Source of the DNA: Mesorhizobium sp. YM1C-6-2
Lineage (GTDB): Bacteria > Pseudomonadota > Alphaproteobacteria > Rhizobiales > Rhizobiaceae
Direction: 5' to 3'
Assembly: GCF_003666685.1 (NCBI RefSeq)
Contig: NZ_RCIZ01000002.1
Span: forward strand, 330,501-394,500
DNA length: 64,000 bases
This document shows positions 26,932 to 34,317 of this stretch, in pieces (the first letter of the stretch is position 1; each line of letters opens with the position of its first letter). The notes beneath the pieces are model-generated. The model made no database searches. It was given only the letters and a program-made list of their open reading frames with translations, and was not told where the DNA came from. A program made the position numbers and the translations under genes.

Positions 26932-27408
26932 ATGTCACTGACAATCAAGCATCCGCTCATCGGAGGACTAATCATCATGACCATGGGAATTTCCACCGCT
27001 GCGACGGCGACCGGACTGACCATCGTCAATCCGGGGAACCTTCACGATCCGTCACCGAACGGCTACAGCACTGCGGTGATCACGCCTCCCAACGCCCGGG
27101 TGGCCTACATCTCCGGGCAGGGCGGCCAGGACAGCACCGGAGCCCTGTCGCCCGACTTCGCTGTCCAGGTCGAGCAGGCCTATGCCAACTTGCGCACCGC
27201 CATCGAAGCCCTCGGCGCCAGACCGGATCAGGTCGCCAAGCTCACGATCTTCGTGGTCGATCACGATATGTCCAAGCTCGAGGTGCTGACCAGGAACGTC
27301 AAGGCTATGTTCGGCAAGTCGCTGCCGGCGCAGACTTTGGTGCCTGTTCCGAAGCTTGCAATCGACCCGATGCTCTTCGAGGTCGAAGCCATCGTCGTTC
27401 TGGAATAG
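26932..27408 (+). CDS. RidA (YjgF/YER057c/UK114) family protein, possibly exported
   Basis: 158 aa from ATG 26932, or 143 aa from ATG 26977, which has GGAGG 10 bases upstream. The RidA core is clear: YISGQGGQDSTGAL, QAYANLRTAIEALGARPDQVAKLTIFVVD, and the end VPKLAIDPMLFEVEAIVVLE. From 26932 the first 26 residues look like a signal peptide (LIGGLIIMTMGISTAATATG). Classical RidA deaminates enamine/imine intermediates in the cytosol. The usual catalytic Arg near IDPMLFEVEA is not evident (RidA has a conserved R before the E-x-E end), so it may be a non-deaminating subfamily. Divergent from tetR. Confidence 0.8.
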   Translation: MSLTIKHPLIGGLIIMTMGISTAATATGLTIVNPGNLHDPSPNGYSTAVITPPNARVAYISGQGGQDSTGALSPDFAVQVEQAYANLRTAIEALGARPDQVAKLTIFVVDHDMSKLEVLTRNVKAMFGKSLPAQTLVPVPKLAIDPMLFEVEAIVVLE

Positions 27409-27520
27409 CGCCTCCGGCCGCCCCGGGCAGGGGAATTCCGCGCTTTTTGCCTCTTTATTGTGACACCGCCTTGTGCTTTCTGCTTGGCCAGTGCGCAACA
27501 GAGACGGAGTGCTGCCCAAA

Positions 27521-28966
27521 ATGGCGGATCAGAAATGGCCGGTTCACGGCGAGATAACGGGCCCAATCGTGATGATCGGCTTCGGGTCGATCGGGCGCGG
27601 GACCCTGCCGCTGATCGAACGCCATTTCAAATTCGACAAGTCGCGCCTGATCGTCATCGATCCGAGTGACGAGAACAAGAAACTGCTCGACGAGCGCGGC
27701 ATCGCTTTCCTGCAGGAGAGCGTCACCCGCAAGAATTACAAGAAGCTCCTGACGCCGCTGCTTACCAATGGCGGCGGCCAGGGTTTCTGCGTCAACCTCT
27801 CGGTCGATACCGGCTCGGTCGATCTGATGCATCTCTGCCGCAAGCTCGGCGCGCTCTATGTCGATACCGTCGTCGAGCCCTGGCTCGGCTTCTATTTCGA
27901 CGCCAAGGCCGACAATGCCAGCCGCACCAACTACGCGCTGCGCGAGACGCTGCGTGAGGAGAAGCGCAAGCATCCGGGCGGTCCGACCGCGGTGTCCACC
28001 TGCGGCGCCAACCCCGGCATGGTCTCGTGGCTGGTCAAGCAGGCCCTCGTCAACCTCGCCACCGATCTCGGCCTGAAGTTCAAGGAGCCTACCGTCGACG
28101 ACCGCGAGGGCTGGGCGAAGCTGATGAAGAAGGCCGGCGTCAAGGGCATCCACATCGCCGAGCGCGATACCCAGCGCACCAAGAAGCCGAAGCCGCTCGA
28201 CGTGTTCTGGAACACCTGGTCGGTCGAGGGCTTCATCTCCGAAGGCCTGCAACCGGCCGAGCTCGGCTGGGGCACCCATGAGAAGTGGATGCCGAAGAAC
28301 GCCAGGAAGCAGAAGCAAGGCTGCAAGGCGGCGATCTTCCTCGAACAGCCCGGCGCCAACACCCGCGTGCGTACCTGGTGCCCGACGCCCGGCCCGCAAT
28401 ACGGCTTCCTCGTCACCCACAACGAGTCCATCTCGATTGCCGATTTCTTCACCGTGCGCGGCAAGGACGGCAAGGTGAGCTACCGGCCGACCTGCCACTA
28501 CGCCTACCATCCCTGCAACGACGCGGTGCTGTCGCTGCACGAGATGTTCGGCGCGGCGGGCAAGGCGCAGCCGGTCCACCACGTGCTCGACGAGAATGAG
28601 CTGGTCGACGGCGTCGACGAGCTCGGGGTCCTGCTCTACGGCCACAAGAAGAACGCCTACTGGTTCGGCTCGCAGCTTTCGCTGGAGGAGGCTCGCAAGC
28701 TCGCCCCCTACCAGAACGCCACCGGCCTGCAGGTGACCTCGGCGGTGCTCGCCGGCATGGTCTGGGCGCTGGAGAACCCGGAGGCCGGCATCGTCGAGGC
28801 CGACGAGACGGATTACCGCCGCTGCCTGGAAGTACAGCTTCCCTATCTCGGCCCGGTCAAGGGCTATTATACCGACTGGACGCCGTTGGAAGGCCGACCG
28901 GGCCTGTTCCCCGAGGATATCGACAAGAGCGATCCCTGGCAGTTCCGCAACGTTCTGGTGCGGTAA
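27521..28966 (+). CDS. hss: Homospermidine synthase
   Basis: 481 aa from ATG 27521 (MADQKWPVHGEI). NAD-binding start: GPIVMIGFGSIGRGTLPL. Further family features are STCGANPGMVSWLVKQAL and WGTHEKWMPKNARKQ. It converts two putrescines to sym-homospermidine, the main polyamine of many rhizobia. An upstream TTG/ATG region (27473) is in frame but separated from a good ribosome site. GGAG lies at about 27505. The gene stands alone. Confidence 0.95.
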   Translation: MADQKWPVHGEITGPIVMIGFGSIGRGTLPLIERHFKFDKSRLIVIDPSDENKKLLDERGIAFLQESVTRKNYKKLLTPLLTNGGGQGFCVNLSVDTGSVDLMHLCRKLGALYVDTVVEPWLGFYFDAKADNASRTNYALRETLREEKRKHPGGPTAVSTCGANPGMVSWLVKQALVNLATDLGLKFKEPTVDDREGWAKLMKKAGVKGIHIAERDTQRTKKPKPLDVFWNTWSVEGFISEGLQPAELGWGTHEKWMPKNARKQKQGCKAAIFLEQPGANTRVRTWCPTPGPQYGFLVTHNESISIADFFTVRGKDGKVSYRPTCHYAYHPCNDAVLSLHEMFGAAGKAQPVHHVLDENELVDGVDELGVLLYGHKKNAYWFGSQLSLEEARKLAPYQNATGLQVTSAVLAGMVWALENPEAGIVEADETDYRRCLEVQLPYLGPVKGYYTDWTPLEGRPGLFPEDIDKSDPWQFRNVLVR

Positions 28967-29039
28967 GCGTCGAAAGCAAACAGAGCGGCCTTGAGGCGCC
29001 CTCTAGAGCACGCACCACGCGGGATGGTAAAGAACCTAC

Positions 29040-29735
29040 ATGGAAACGGTCGAGGTTAAAAAACCCAGGGTGTCGGTTCGCAAGCGCGCGGACGCGATCA
29101 AGTCGTTTCGCTGTAAAAACTTGGTCGCGGTCGTCGAAGATCCAAACGACATCAAAAACATCGGGACGGTAATACGCAACGTAAACGCGCTCGGCGTCGA
29201 AAAAGTCTATATCGTGGATCCGCGAAAGGCGCTTCCCGATGATTGGCAGGATATGCGCGAGCGCAAGTCCCTTTCCGGCACGTCCGTATCTGCCGTCAAA
29301 TGGACGTTCGTAAGGCGCTTCGACAGCACCGAAGCGTGCTGCGACCATCTGGAGAAGCAGGGCTTCGTGTCGGTCGTTACCTCGCCGCATGTGAAGGGCA
29401 AGACGAACGTTTTCCTGCACGAAGGCGATTACACGGGGCCGACGAAACTCGCCGTCTGGTTTGGTAACGAAAAACGCGGCATCAGCCAGCTTGCTGTCGA
29501 GCGCAGCGAGATGTGTGTGGCAATCCCGATGTTCGGAATGATTGAGAGTCTCAATCTGGGCACCAGTTCAGGCATCGTTCTTTACGAGGTCGCCAAACAA
29601 CGGCGTGAATATCAGAGCAAATATCGCCGTAGCAGGCGGAAGGGGAAACGCGCTGAGCCACTGCCCACCGTGATGCTTCGCGACGATGAGTCGATGCCCT
29701 TGGAAGCGATGCTGTCGATGGAAGACGCCGGCTAG
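29040..29735 (+). CDS. TrmH/SpoU-family RNA 2'-O-methyltransferase, low-GC
   Basis: 231 aa. SPOUT knot motifs: NDIKNIGTVIRNVNALGV (motif 1), VWFGNEKRGIS (motif 2) and IPMFGMIESLNLGTSSGIVLYE (motif 3). It would transfer methyl from SAM to the ribose 2'-OH of tRNA or rRNA; G18 of tRNA is possible. The basic tail (SKYRRSRRKGKRAEP) could bind RNA. Three 60-base lines I counted average about 52% GC, against 63% in one counted line of hss. It may be a transferred gene, but no mobility genes or repeats flank it. Confidence 0.88.
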   Translation: METVEVKKPRVSVRKRADAIKSFRCKNLVAVVEDPNDIKNIGTVIRNVNALGVEKVYIVDPRKALPDDWQDMRERKSLSGTSVSAVKWTFVRRFDSTEACCDHLEKQGFVSVVTSPHVKGKTNVFLHEGDYTGPTKLAVWFGNEKRGISQLAVERSEMCVAIPMFGMIESLNLGTSSGIVLYEVAKQRREYQSKYRRSRRKGKRAEPLPTVMLRDDESMPLEAMLSMEDAG

Positions 29736-29775
29736 GCGACCTTGCTTTTTGGGCGCTTACCTGACTGCGCCCGGC

Positions 29776-30063
29776 CTACTTGCGCAGTTCGGCTTCGATC
29801 TCGTCGAGCGCCTTGTCCTTGCCGATGCCGGTGAGGAAGGCGAGGCCCTTGATGACCGGGATGGTTATCGACGAGGAGACCGGCGTGGTCGCCACGATCA
29901 GGTCCGCGTTCTCCGCCATGCTCGGCGCCTCGGTCGCCTTGCACTGGACCGAGTTGAAGGTCAGCCCGCGCGCCTTCATCGCCTCGGTCACGGTGGCGTT
30001 GACCGCCGTCGAGGTGGCGACGCCGGTGCCGCAGGCAAAGAGTATGGTCTTCTGTCTGGCCAT
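29776..30063 (-). CDS. gatB: PTS system IIB component, galactitol type
   Basis: 95 aa. The phospho-Cys is in FACGTGVATST (about residue 10), with the lactose/galactitol IIB fold. It would carry the phosphoryl group from IIA to the incoming sugar on IIC. It is the last gene of the IIC-IIA-IIB operon, 20 bases after the IIA gene. No sugar-phosphate dehydrogenase follows, so the substrate is not fixed. Confidence 0.88.
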   Translation of the reverse strand: MARQKTILFACGTGVATSTAVNATVTEAMKARGLTFNSVQCKATEAPSMAENADLIVATTPVSSSITIPVIKGLAFLTGIGKDKALDEIEAELRK

Positions 30064-30083
30064 GCCGAGCTTTCCTTCCCTTC

Positions 30084-30539
30084 TCAGCCGAGCAAGGATC
30101 TGATCTCCTCGGCGGTCCTCGCGCTTGTGAGACCGCTGAGTGTATCCGGATCCTGGATCGCTTCCATTATCTGCTGGAGCATGTCGATCTGCTTGTTCTT
30201 GTCATCGATGGCAAGCAGGAACACCACTCCGACCGGTACCAACTCATCCGGCTCCTCCATATTGGCGAAATCGACCGGGGCCGACAGCACGCCGAGCGCG
30301 ACGCCCGGCCTGATGACGTGCTCGGGATCGGTATGCGGGATGGCGACGTTGACCGCCCGCCCGAGCGGCAAGCCCGTCGGCATCGTGGCCTCCCGCTTCA
30401 CCACCGCGTCGGCGTAGGACGACCTCACATAGCCCAGTGCCTCGAGCCTTTCGGCGAGCAGGCTTATCGCCTGCTCCGCACTCTGCGCATCGATGCCAAG
30501 CGCAAGCGCTTTGGGGTGGATATGGTCGATGAGCGCCAA
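30084..30539 (-). CDS. gatA: PTS system IIA component (EIIA fructose/Ntr/galactitol fold)
   Basis: 151 aa from TTG 30539, which lies 5 bases after a GGAGG (30549-30545). An in-frame ATG at 30572 lies in the loop of a 12-bp hairpin and is unlikely. The phospho-His is in NVAIPHTDPEHV (about residue 69). The ending SGLTSARTAEEIRSLL is typical of PTS_EIIA_2 domains. It needs EI and HPr, not encoded here. In rhizobia the nitrogen-PTS proteins could supply phosphate, which is an inference. Confidence 0.88.
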   Translation of the reverse strand: MALIDHIHPKALALGIDAQSAEQAISLLAERLEALGYVRSSYADAVVKREATMPTGLPLGRAVNVAIPHTDPEHVIRPGVALGVLSAPVDFANMEEPDELVPVGVVFLLAIDDKNKQIDMLQQIMEAIQDPDTLSGLTSARTAEEIRSLLG

Positions 30540-30558
30540 AGAGGCCTCCCCGTGTTCC

Positions 30559-30586
30559 GGAACCGGCCGCATGGGCGGCCGGTTCC
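30559..30586 (-). promoter_or_regulatory. Intercistronic 12-bp perfect hairpin between gatC and gatA
   Basis: GGAACCGGCCGC (30559-30570), 4-base loop, GCGGCCGGTTCC (30575-30586). The stem is exact and very GC-rich, with no T-run after it on the minus strand. It sits between the IIC stop and the IIA ribosome site, so it may protect the 3' end of gatC mRNA or set the ratio of membrane to soluble subunits. Confidence 0.7.
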
Positions 30587-30615
30587 CTTACTATACTATG
30601 GCTTTGCCTTTCGGC

Positions 30616-32022
30616 TCAGGCCGTACTGGCCTCCGGCTCGTCCTCGGCGCCGGCCGCCCGCTCCCAGGCCGCTGCGTTGCGGTGGTAGAGGACGAAGGTC
30701 ACCGCGATGACGACGGCGAGCAGCACGAGGCCGAAGACGGCCAGCCACTGGATCGCCTCGATGACCACGTAGGGGATCCACAGGAAGCCGTCGACCACCG
30801 AGGTGATCTCCACCGCGTTCGCCGGCAACTGGAAGCCCGATGCGACGGCGGCGCTGGTGAAGAGCGGCGCCAGCGCGTTGGCGACGTAGAAGCCGACGGC
30901 GAGCGTTATCGTTCCGACCACCACCATGCGGAAGACGTTGCCCTTGAGCAGCGGCGCAGTCATGGCGACGATGAAGGGGATGACGGCGAGGTCGGCGAAC
31001 AGGATCACGCGGTTGCCTGGCAGGACGATCGACAGCACGATGGCGATCGGCACCAGGATCAGCGACGAGGCGATAGCCGCCGGATGGCCGATCAGGATCG
31101 CCGAGTCGAGGCCGACCAGCAGCTCGCGGTCGCCGGTGCGCTTGCGCACGAATTCCTGCGCGGCGTCGGAGACGGGCAGCAGCCCTTCCATGAGGATCTT
31201 CACCATGCGCGGCAGGAGCAGCATGACCGCGGCCAGCGTCATGCCCGTGCCCAGCACCTTCGACAGCACCGTGCCGAAATCGCCGGCGTTGTAGTAGCCG
31301 ATGAGGCCGAGAACGAGGCCGATGATCAGGCCGAGCACGACCGGCTCGCCGAACACGCCGAACCGCTTCTCGATGGTCTCGGTGCTGATGTCTATGCGGT
31401 TGATGCCGGGGATGCGGTCCATCACCCAGTTGAGCACGATGGCGATCGGCAGGATCTGCGCCGAGGCGAGATGCGGTACCGAGACGCCGGGGATGCCGTA
31501 GAACTGTTGGACGGCGCGCGCCGACCAGTCGGCGAAGAGCAGCGCCAGTGCCGCGACCAGCGCGCCGACGACGAGGCCGTAGCCGAGGCTGCCGGTCGCC
31601 GCGGTCGCCAGCGAGCCGATGAAGGCGAAGTGCCAGAAATTCCACACGTCGACGTTGAGCGTGCGGGTCAGGCGGGTGAGCAGCAGCACTATGTTGACGG
31701 CGATGCCGATCGGAATGATCCACAGGCCGACCGACGAGCCGAAGGCGATCGCCGCGGCCGACGGCCAGCCGACGTCGACGATGTCGCGCTTTATGCCGGT
31801 GTTGGTGACGATCGCCTGGGCGACGTCGCCGATCGAGCCGAGCATCAGCCCGAGCACGAGATTGATGCCGATGAAGGCGACGCCGATGGTGACGGCGGCG
31901 CGGAAGGCGCGGCCGACCTTGGCGCCGAGCACGATGGCGATGATGAAGATGACGATGGGCAACAGAACCGTCGCCCCGAGCGTGTCGATGGCCGTCTTGA
32001 GGCCGGTCAGAAAGACATCCAT
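30616..32022 (-). CDS. gatC: PTS system IIC component, galactitol-type permease
   Basis: 468 aa integral membrane protein with some 12 hydrophobic segments, opening with MDVFLTGLKTAIDTLGATV and containing the family regions GLWIIPIGIAVN and LIGYYNAGDFGTVLSK. First gene of the C-A-B operon. It starts at ATG 32022 after GGAGAACTCAAGGA. By family it brings in and phosphorylates a hexitol or related sugar together with IIA and IIB. No regulator or catabolic enzyme is adjacent. Confidence 0.9.
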   Translation of the reverse strand: MDVFLTGLKTAIDTLGATVLLPIVIFIIAIVLGAKVGRAFRAAVTIGVAFIGINLVLGLMLGSIGDVAQAIVTNTGIKRDIVDVGWPSAAAIAFGSSVGLWIIPIGIAVNIVLLLTRLTRTLNVDVWNFWHFAFIGSLATAATGSLGYGLVVGALVAALALLFADWSARAVQQFYGIPGVSVPHLASAQILPIAIVLNWVMDRIPGINRIDISTETIEKRFGVFGEPVVLGLIIGLVLGLIGYYNAGDFGTVLSKVLGTGMTLAAVMLLLPRMVKILMEGLLPVSDAAQEFVRKRTGDRELLVGLDSAILIGHPAAIASSLILVPIAIVLSIVLPGNRVILFADLAVIPFIVAMTAPLLKGNVFRMVVVGTITLAVGFYVANALAPLFTSAAVASGFQLPANAVEITSVVDGFLWIPYVVIEAIQWLAVFGLVLLAVVIAVTFVLYHRNAAAWERAAGAEDEPEASTA

Positions 32023-32274
32023 TCCTTGAGTTCTCCTCCCGCAATGCCCCGATCTTCGCCGGGGAACATTTGTCGATTATGGAATGCGAAAGTTCGTCGT
32101 CAAAGGGCGGTCGGCGCCGCCACACAGCTTATCCCGAGAAAAATGCTGGAACCGGGGCCGGCCTCCTGTCGTTTGCGCTGTCCAGAAAGACGTGATGCGC
32201 TTGCGAGCGCGCCTTGATTTCATTCGAAAATCAGGCGATTGAGGGTGTCGGGTCGGAAAGAGAGGGACGAAATC

Positions 32275-32652
32275 ATGACGATTGCACGCAAAGTGTTCTC
32301 GGCAGGTGCGGTTGGCGCCCTGTCTGTCATCCTCGCCGGCTGCATGGGCGATGGCGGAGGCGGCTCGCCGTCCAGGCCTTCCCAGTCCGGCGTCGAGGGT
32401 TCCTGGATCGACGCGCAGGGAACCGGGCTTTCCACGCTTGCGGGGGGCTCCTTCTCGACGGTCGCCACCGACACCGGGCAGAAACTCGCCGAGGGCAGCT
32501 ACACGCTGACCAACCCGACATCGGTGCAGATCAACGGCACCTCGCTGATCCGCCAGTCGCCGATCAGCTTCAACTGCCTGCTGGTTTCGGCCAGGCAGCT
32601 CAACTGCACCAGTTCGGCCGGCCAGCAGTTTGTGCTGACCAGGCGCGCCTGA
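32275..32652 (+). CDS. omp10: Omp10-like outer-membrane lipoprotein
   Basis: 125 aa from ATG 32275 (upstream frame opens at 32239). A lipoprotein signal ends in SVILAGC, so Cys at about 23 would be acylated. After a Gly/Ser/Pro linker, the body matches Brucella Omp10 closely in pattern: VEGSWIDAQG, TDTGQKLAEGSYTL, SFNCLLVSARQLNCTSSAG. The two Cys in the mature part may pair. It has an envelope structural role, reported in Brucella as an outer-membrane antigen. Monocistronic. Confidence 0.9.
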   Translation: MTIARKVFSAGAVGALSVILAGCMGDGGGGSPSRPSQSGVEGSWIDAQGTGLSTLAGGSFSTVATDTGQKLAEGSYTLTNPTSVQINGTSLIRQSPISFNCLLVSARQLNCTSSAGQQFVLTRRA

Positions 32653-32932
32653 CAAGCTGAGCCCTTCACAGCGCTGACGATCGTCGTCTTCGCCGTTTTT
32701 CCCCTGGCAATCCGGTCCGGGTGCAGCGCGCCATAGGCTGTCATGGCGCGGAGCGCCCCGACCTCGACGGCGCGAAGGTCGAGATATCCGACCAGGGTGA
32801 CCGCACCGCTCCCGTGGCAAAGGCGGTTCGTCTACCGCCAACGGCTATTCGCCCGCCTTGCCGATATCGCTGGCCAGCCTTGCGCGCCGGATAGGACTGC
32901 TGCGATAGTCCGGCCCACGCCGGAGGAGCGTC

Positions 32933-34186
32933 ATGGTCGCCTATTTCGACGAGCGGGAAATCCGCGACTACAAAATTCGCGAGGCCGATCTGTTCGGTCG
33001 CCTGCCAGCCTTTGTGGCGCGCGCGATGGCAAGGGCGCCCGGCTGGGCGCGCTGGCTGGAAGGCGTCGATCCCGTCAGCGTCAAGAGCCGCGAAGCGCTG
33101 GCCAGGCTGCCGGTGCTGCGCAAGGCGGAGCTAGCCGAATTCCAGGCAAAGGAGCCGCCTTTCGGCGGTTTCGCCGACCGCGACGCGCTGCAGGGCGCGC
33201 GTCTCTTCCAGTCGCCGGGGCCGATCTTCGAGGTCCAGGGCGCCGGCGTCGACCCCTGGCAGTCGGCGCGCGCCTTCTTCGCGGCCGGCGTGCGCGCCGG
33301 CGACATCGTCCACAACGCCTTCTCCTACCATTTGACGCCGGGCGGGTTCATCCTCGACGAAGGGGCGCGGGCGCTGGGCTGCGCCGTGCTTCCGGCCGGG
33401 GCGGGCAACACGGACGCGCAGGTGGAGGCCGCGGCCGGCCTGCGGCCCGGCGTCTATTGCGGCACGCCGGATTTTTTGAAGATCCTGCTCGACCGGGCGG
33501 CGGAGATGGGCCGCGACCTCGGTTCCTTCCGCCGCGCGCTGGTGTCGGGCGGCGCGCTGTTCCCGGCCATGCGGCAGGACTATGCGGCGCGCGGCGTCGC
33601 CGTCTTCCAAGCCTATGCCACCGCCGAACTCGGCGTCATCGCCTATGAAAGCGCGGCCGACGACGGCTCGCCGTATCCGGGCATGATCGTCAACGAGAAA
33701 CTGATCCTCGAGATCGTGCGGCCGGGAACCGGCGACCCGGTGCCGGCGGGAGAGGTCGGCGAGGTGGTGGTGACCAGCTTCAACCCGGCCTATCCGATGA
33801 TCCGGTTCGGCACCGGCGACCTGTCGTCCGTGCTATCAGGCGCCTCGCCCTGCGGGCGGACGAACACCCGCATCAAGGGCTGGATGGGCCGCGCCGACCA
33901 GCGCACCAAGGTGAAGGGCATGTTCGTCGATCCCAGGCAGGTCGCCGAGGTGCTCCGCCGTCATCCTGAAATCGCCAAGGCGAGGCTCAGCGTCTTCCGC
34001 GACGGCGACCGCGACGCGATGCGGCTCGATATCGAGCCGGCCGGCGCTTCGGCGATCGACGCGAAGGCGATCGAGGCGGCGCTGCGCGATGTCACCGGCC
34101 TGTCAGGCGCCGTCGCCATGGTCGACCCGGGAAGCCTGCCGAACGACGGCAAGGTGATAGTCGACGAACGGGATTATTCCCGCTAG
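32933..34186 (+). CDS. Phenylacetate-CoA-ligase-like AMP-forming enzyme
   Basis: 417 aa, ATG 32933 behind GGAGGAG. ANL-superfamily signatures: the PaaK-type core with VSGGALF, AYATAELGVIAYE, RFGTGDLSS, and the hinge/C-terminal domain GRADQRTKVKGMFVD. It should adenylate an aromatic or small carboxylate and form its CoA thioester. Rhizobial homologues often sit by branched-chain amino-acid ABC transporters; none is here. 280 bases upstream hold no recognisable gene. Confidence 0.87.
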   Translation: MVAYFDEREIRDYKIREADLFGRLPAFVARAMARAPGWARWLEGVDPVSVKSREALARLPVLRKAELAEFQAKEPPFGGFADRDALQGARLFQSPGPIFEVQGAGVDPWQSARAFFAAGVRAGDIVHNAFSYHLTPGGFILDEGARALGCAVLPAGAGNTDAQVEAAAGLRPGVYCGTPDFLKILLDRAAEMGRDLGSFRRALVSGGALFPAMRQDYAARGVAVFQAYATAELGVIAYESAADDGSPYPGMIVNEKLILEIVRPGTGDPVPAGEVGEVVVTSFNPAYPMIRFGTGDLSSVLSGASPCGRTNTRIKGWMGRADQRTKVKGMFVDPRQVAEVLRRHPEIAKARLSVFRDGDRDAMRLDIEPAGASAIDAKAIEAALRDVTGLSGAVAMVDPGSLPNDGKVIVDERDYSR

Positions 34187-34317
34187 CGGGCGGCGCGGTT
34201 TTCACTTGCATCGGAGAAATCCGGGTGTGAACATCCAAGCCTAGGGAATGCTGAGAATTCCATCGGCGAAGGCGCGTCAGACGCTGTCGGGACACCAGTA
34301 AAATCGGGAGACGTTGC

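Noticed and set aside
30493-32217. 574-codon plus-strand frame rich in Asp/Arg/Glu
   Set aside because: Antisense shadow of the PTS IIC and IIA genes; the acidic/basic repeats mirror membrane-helix codons.
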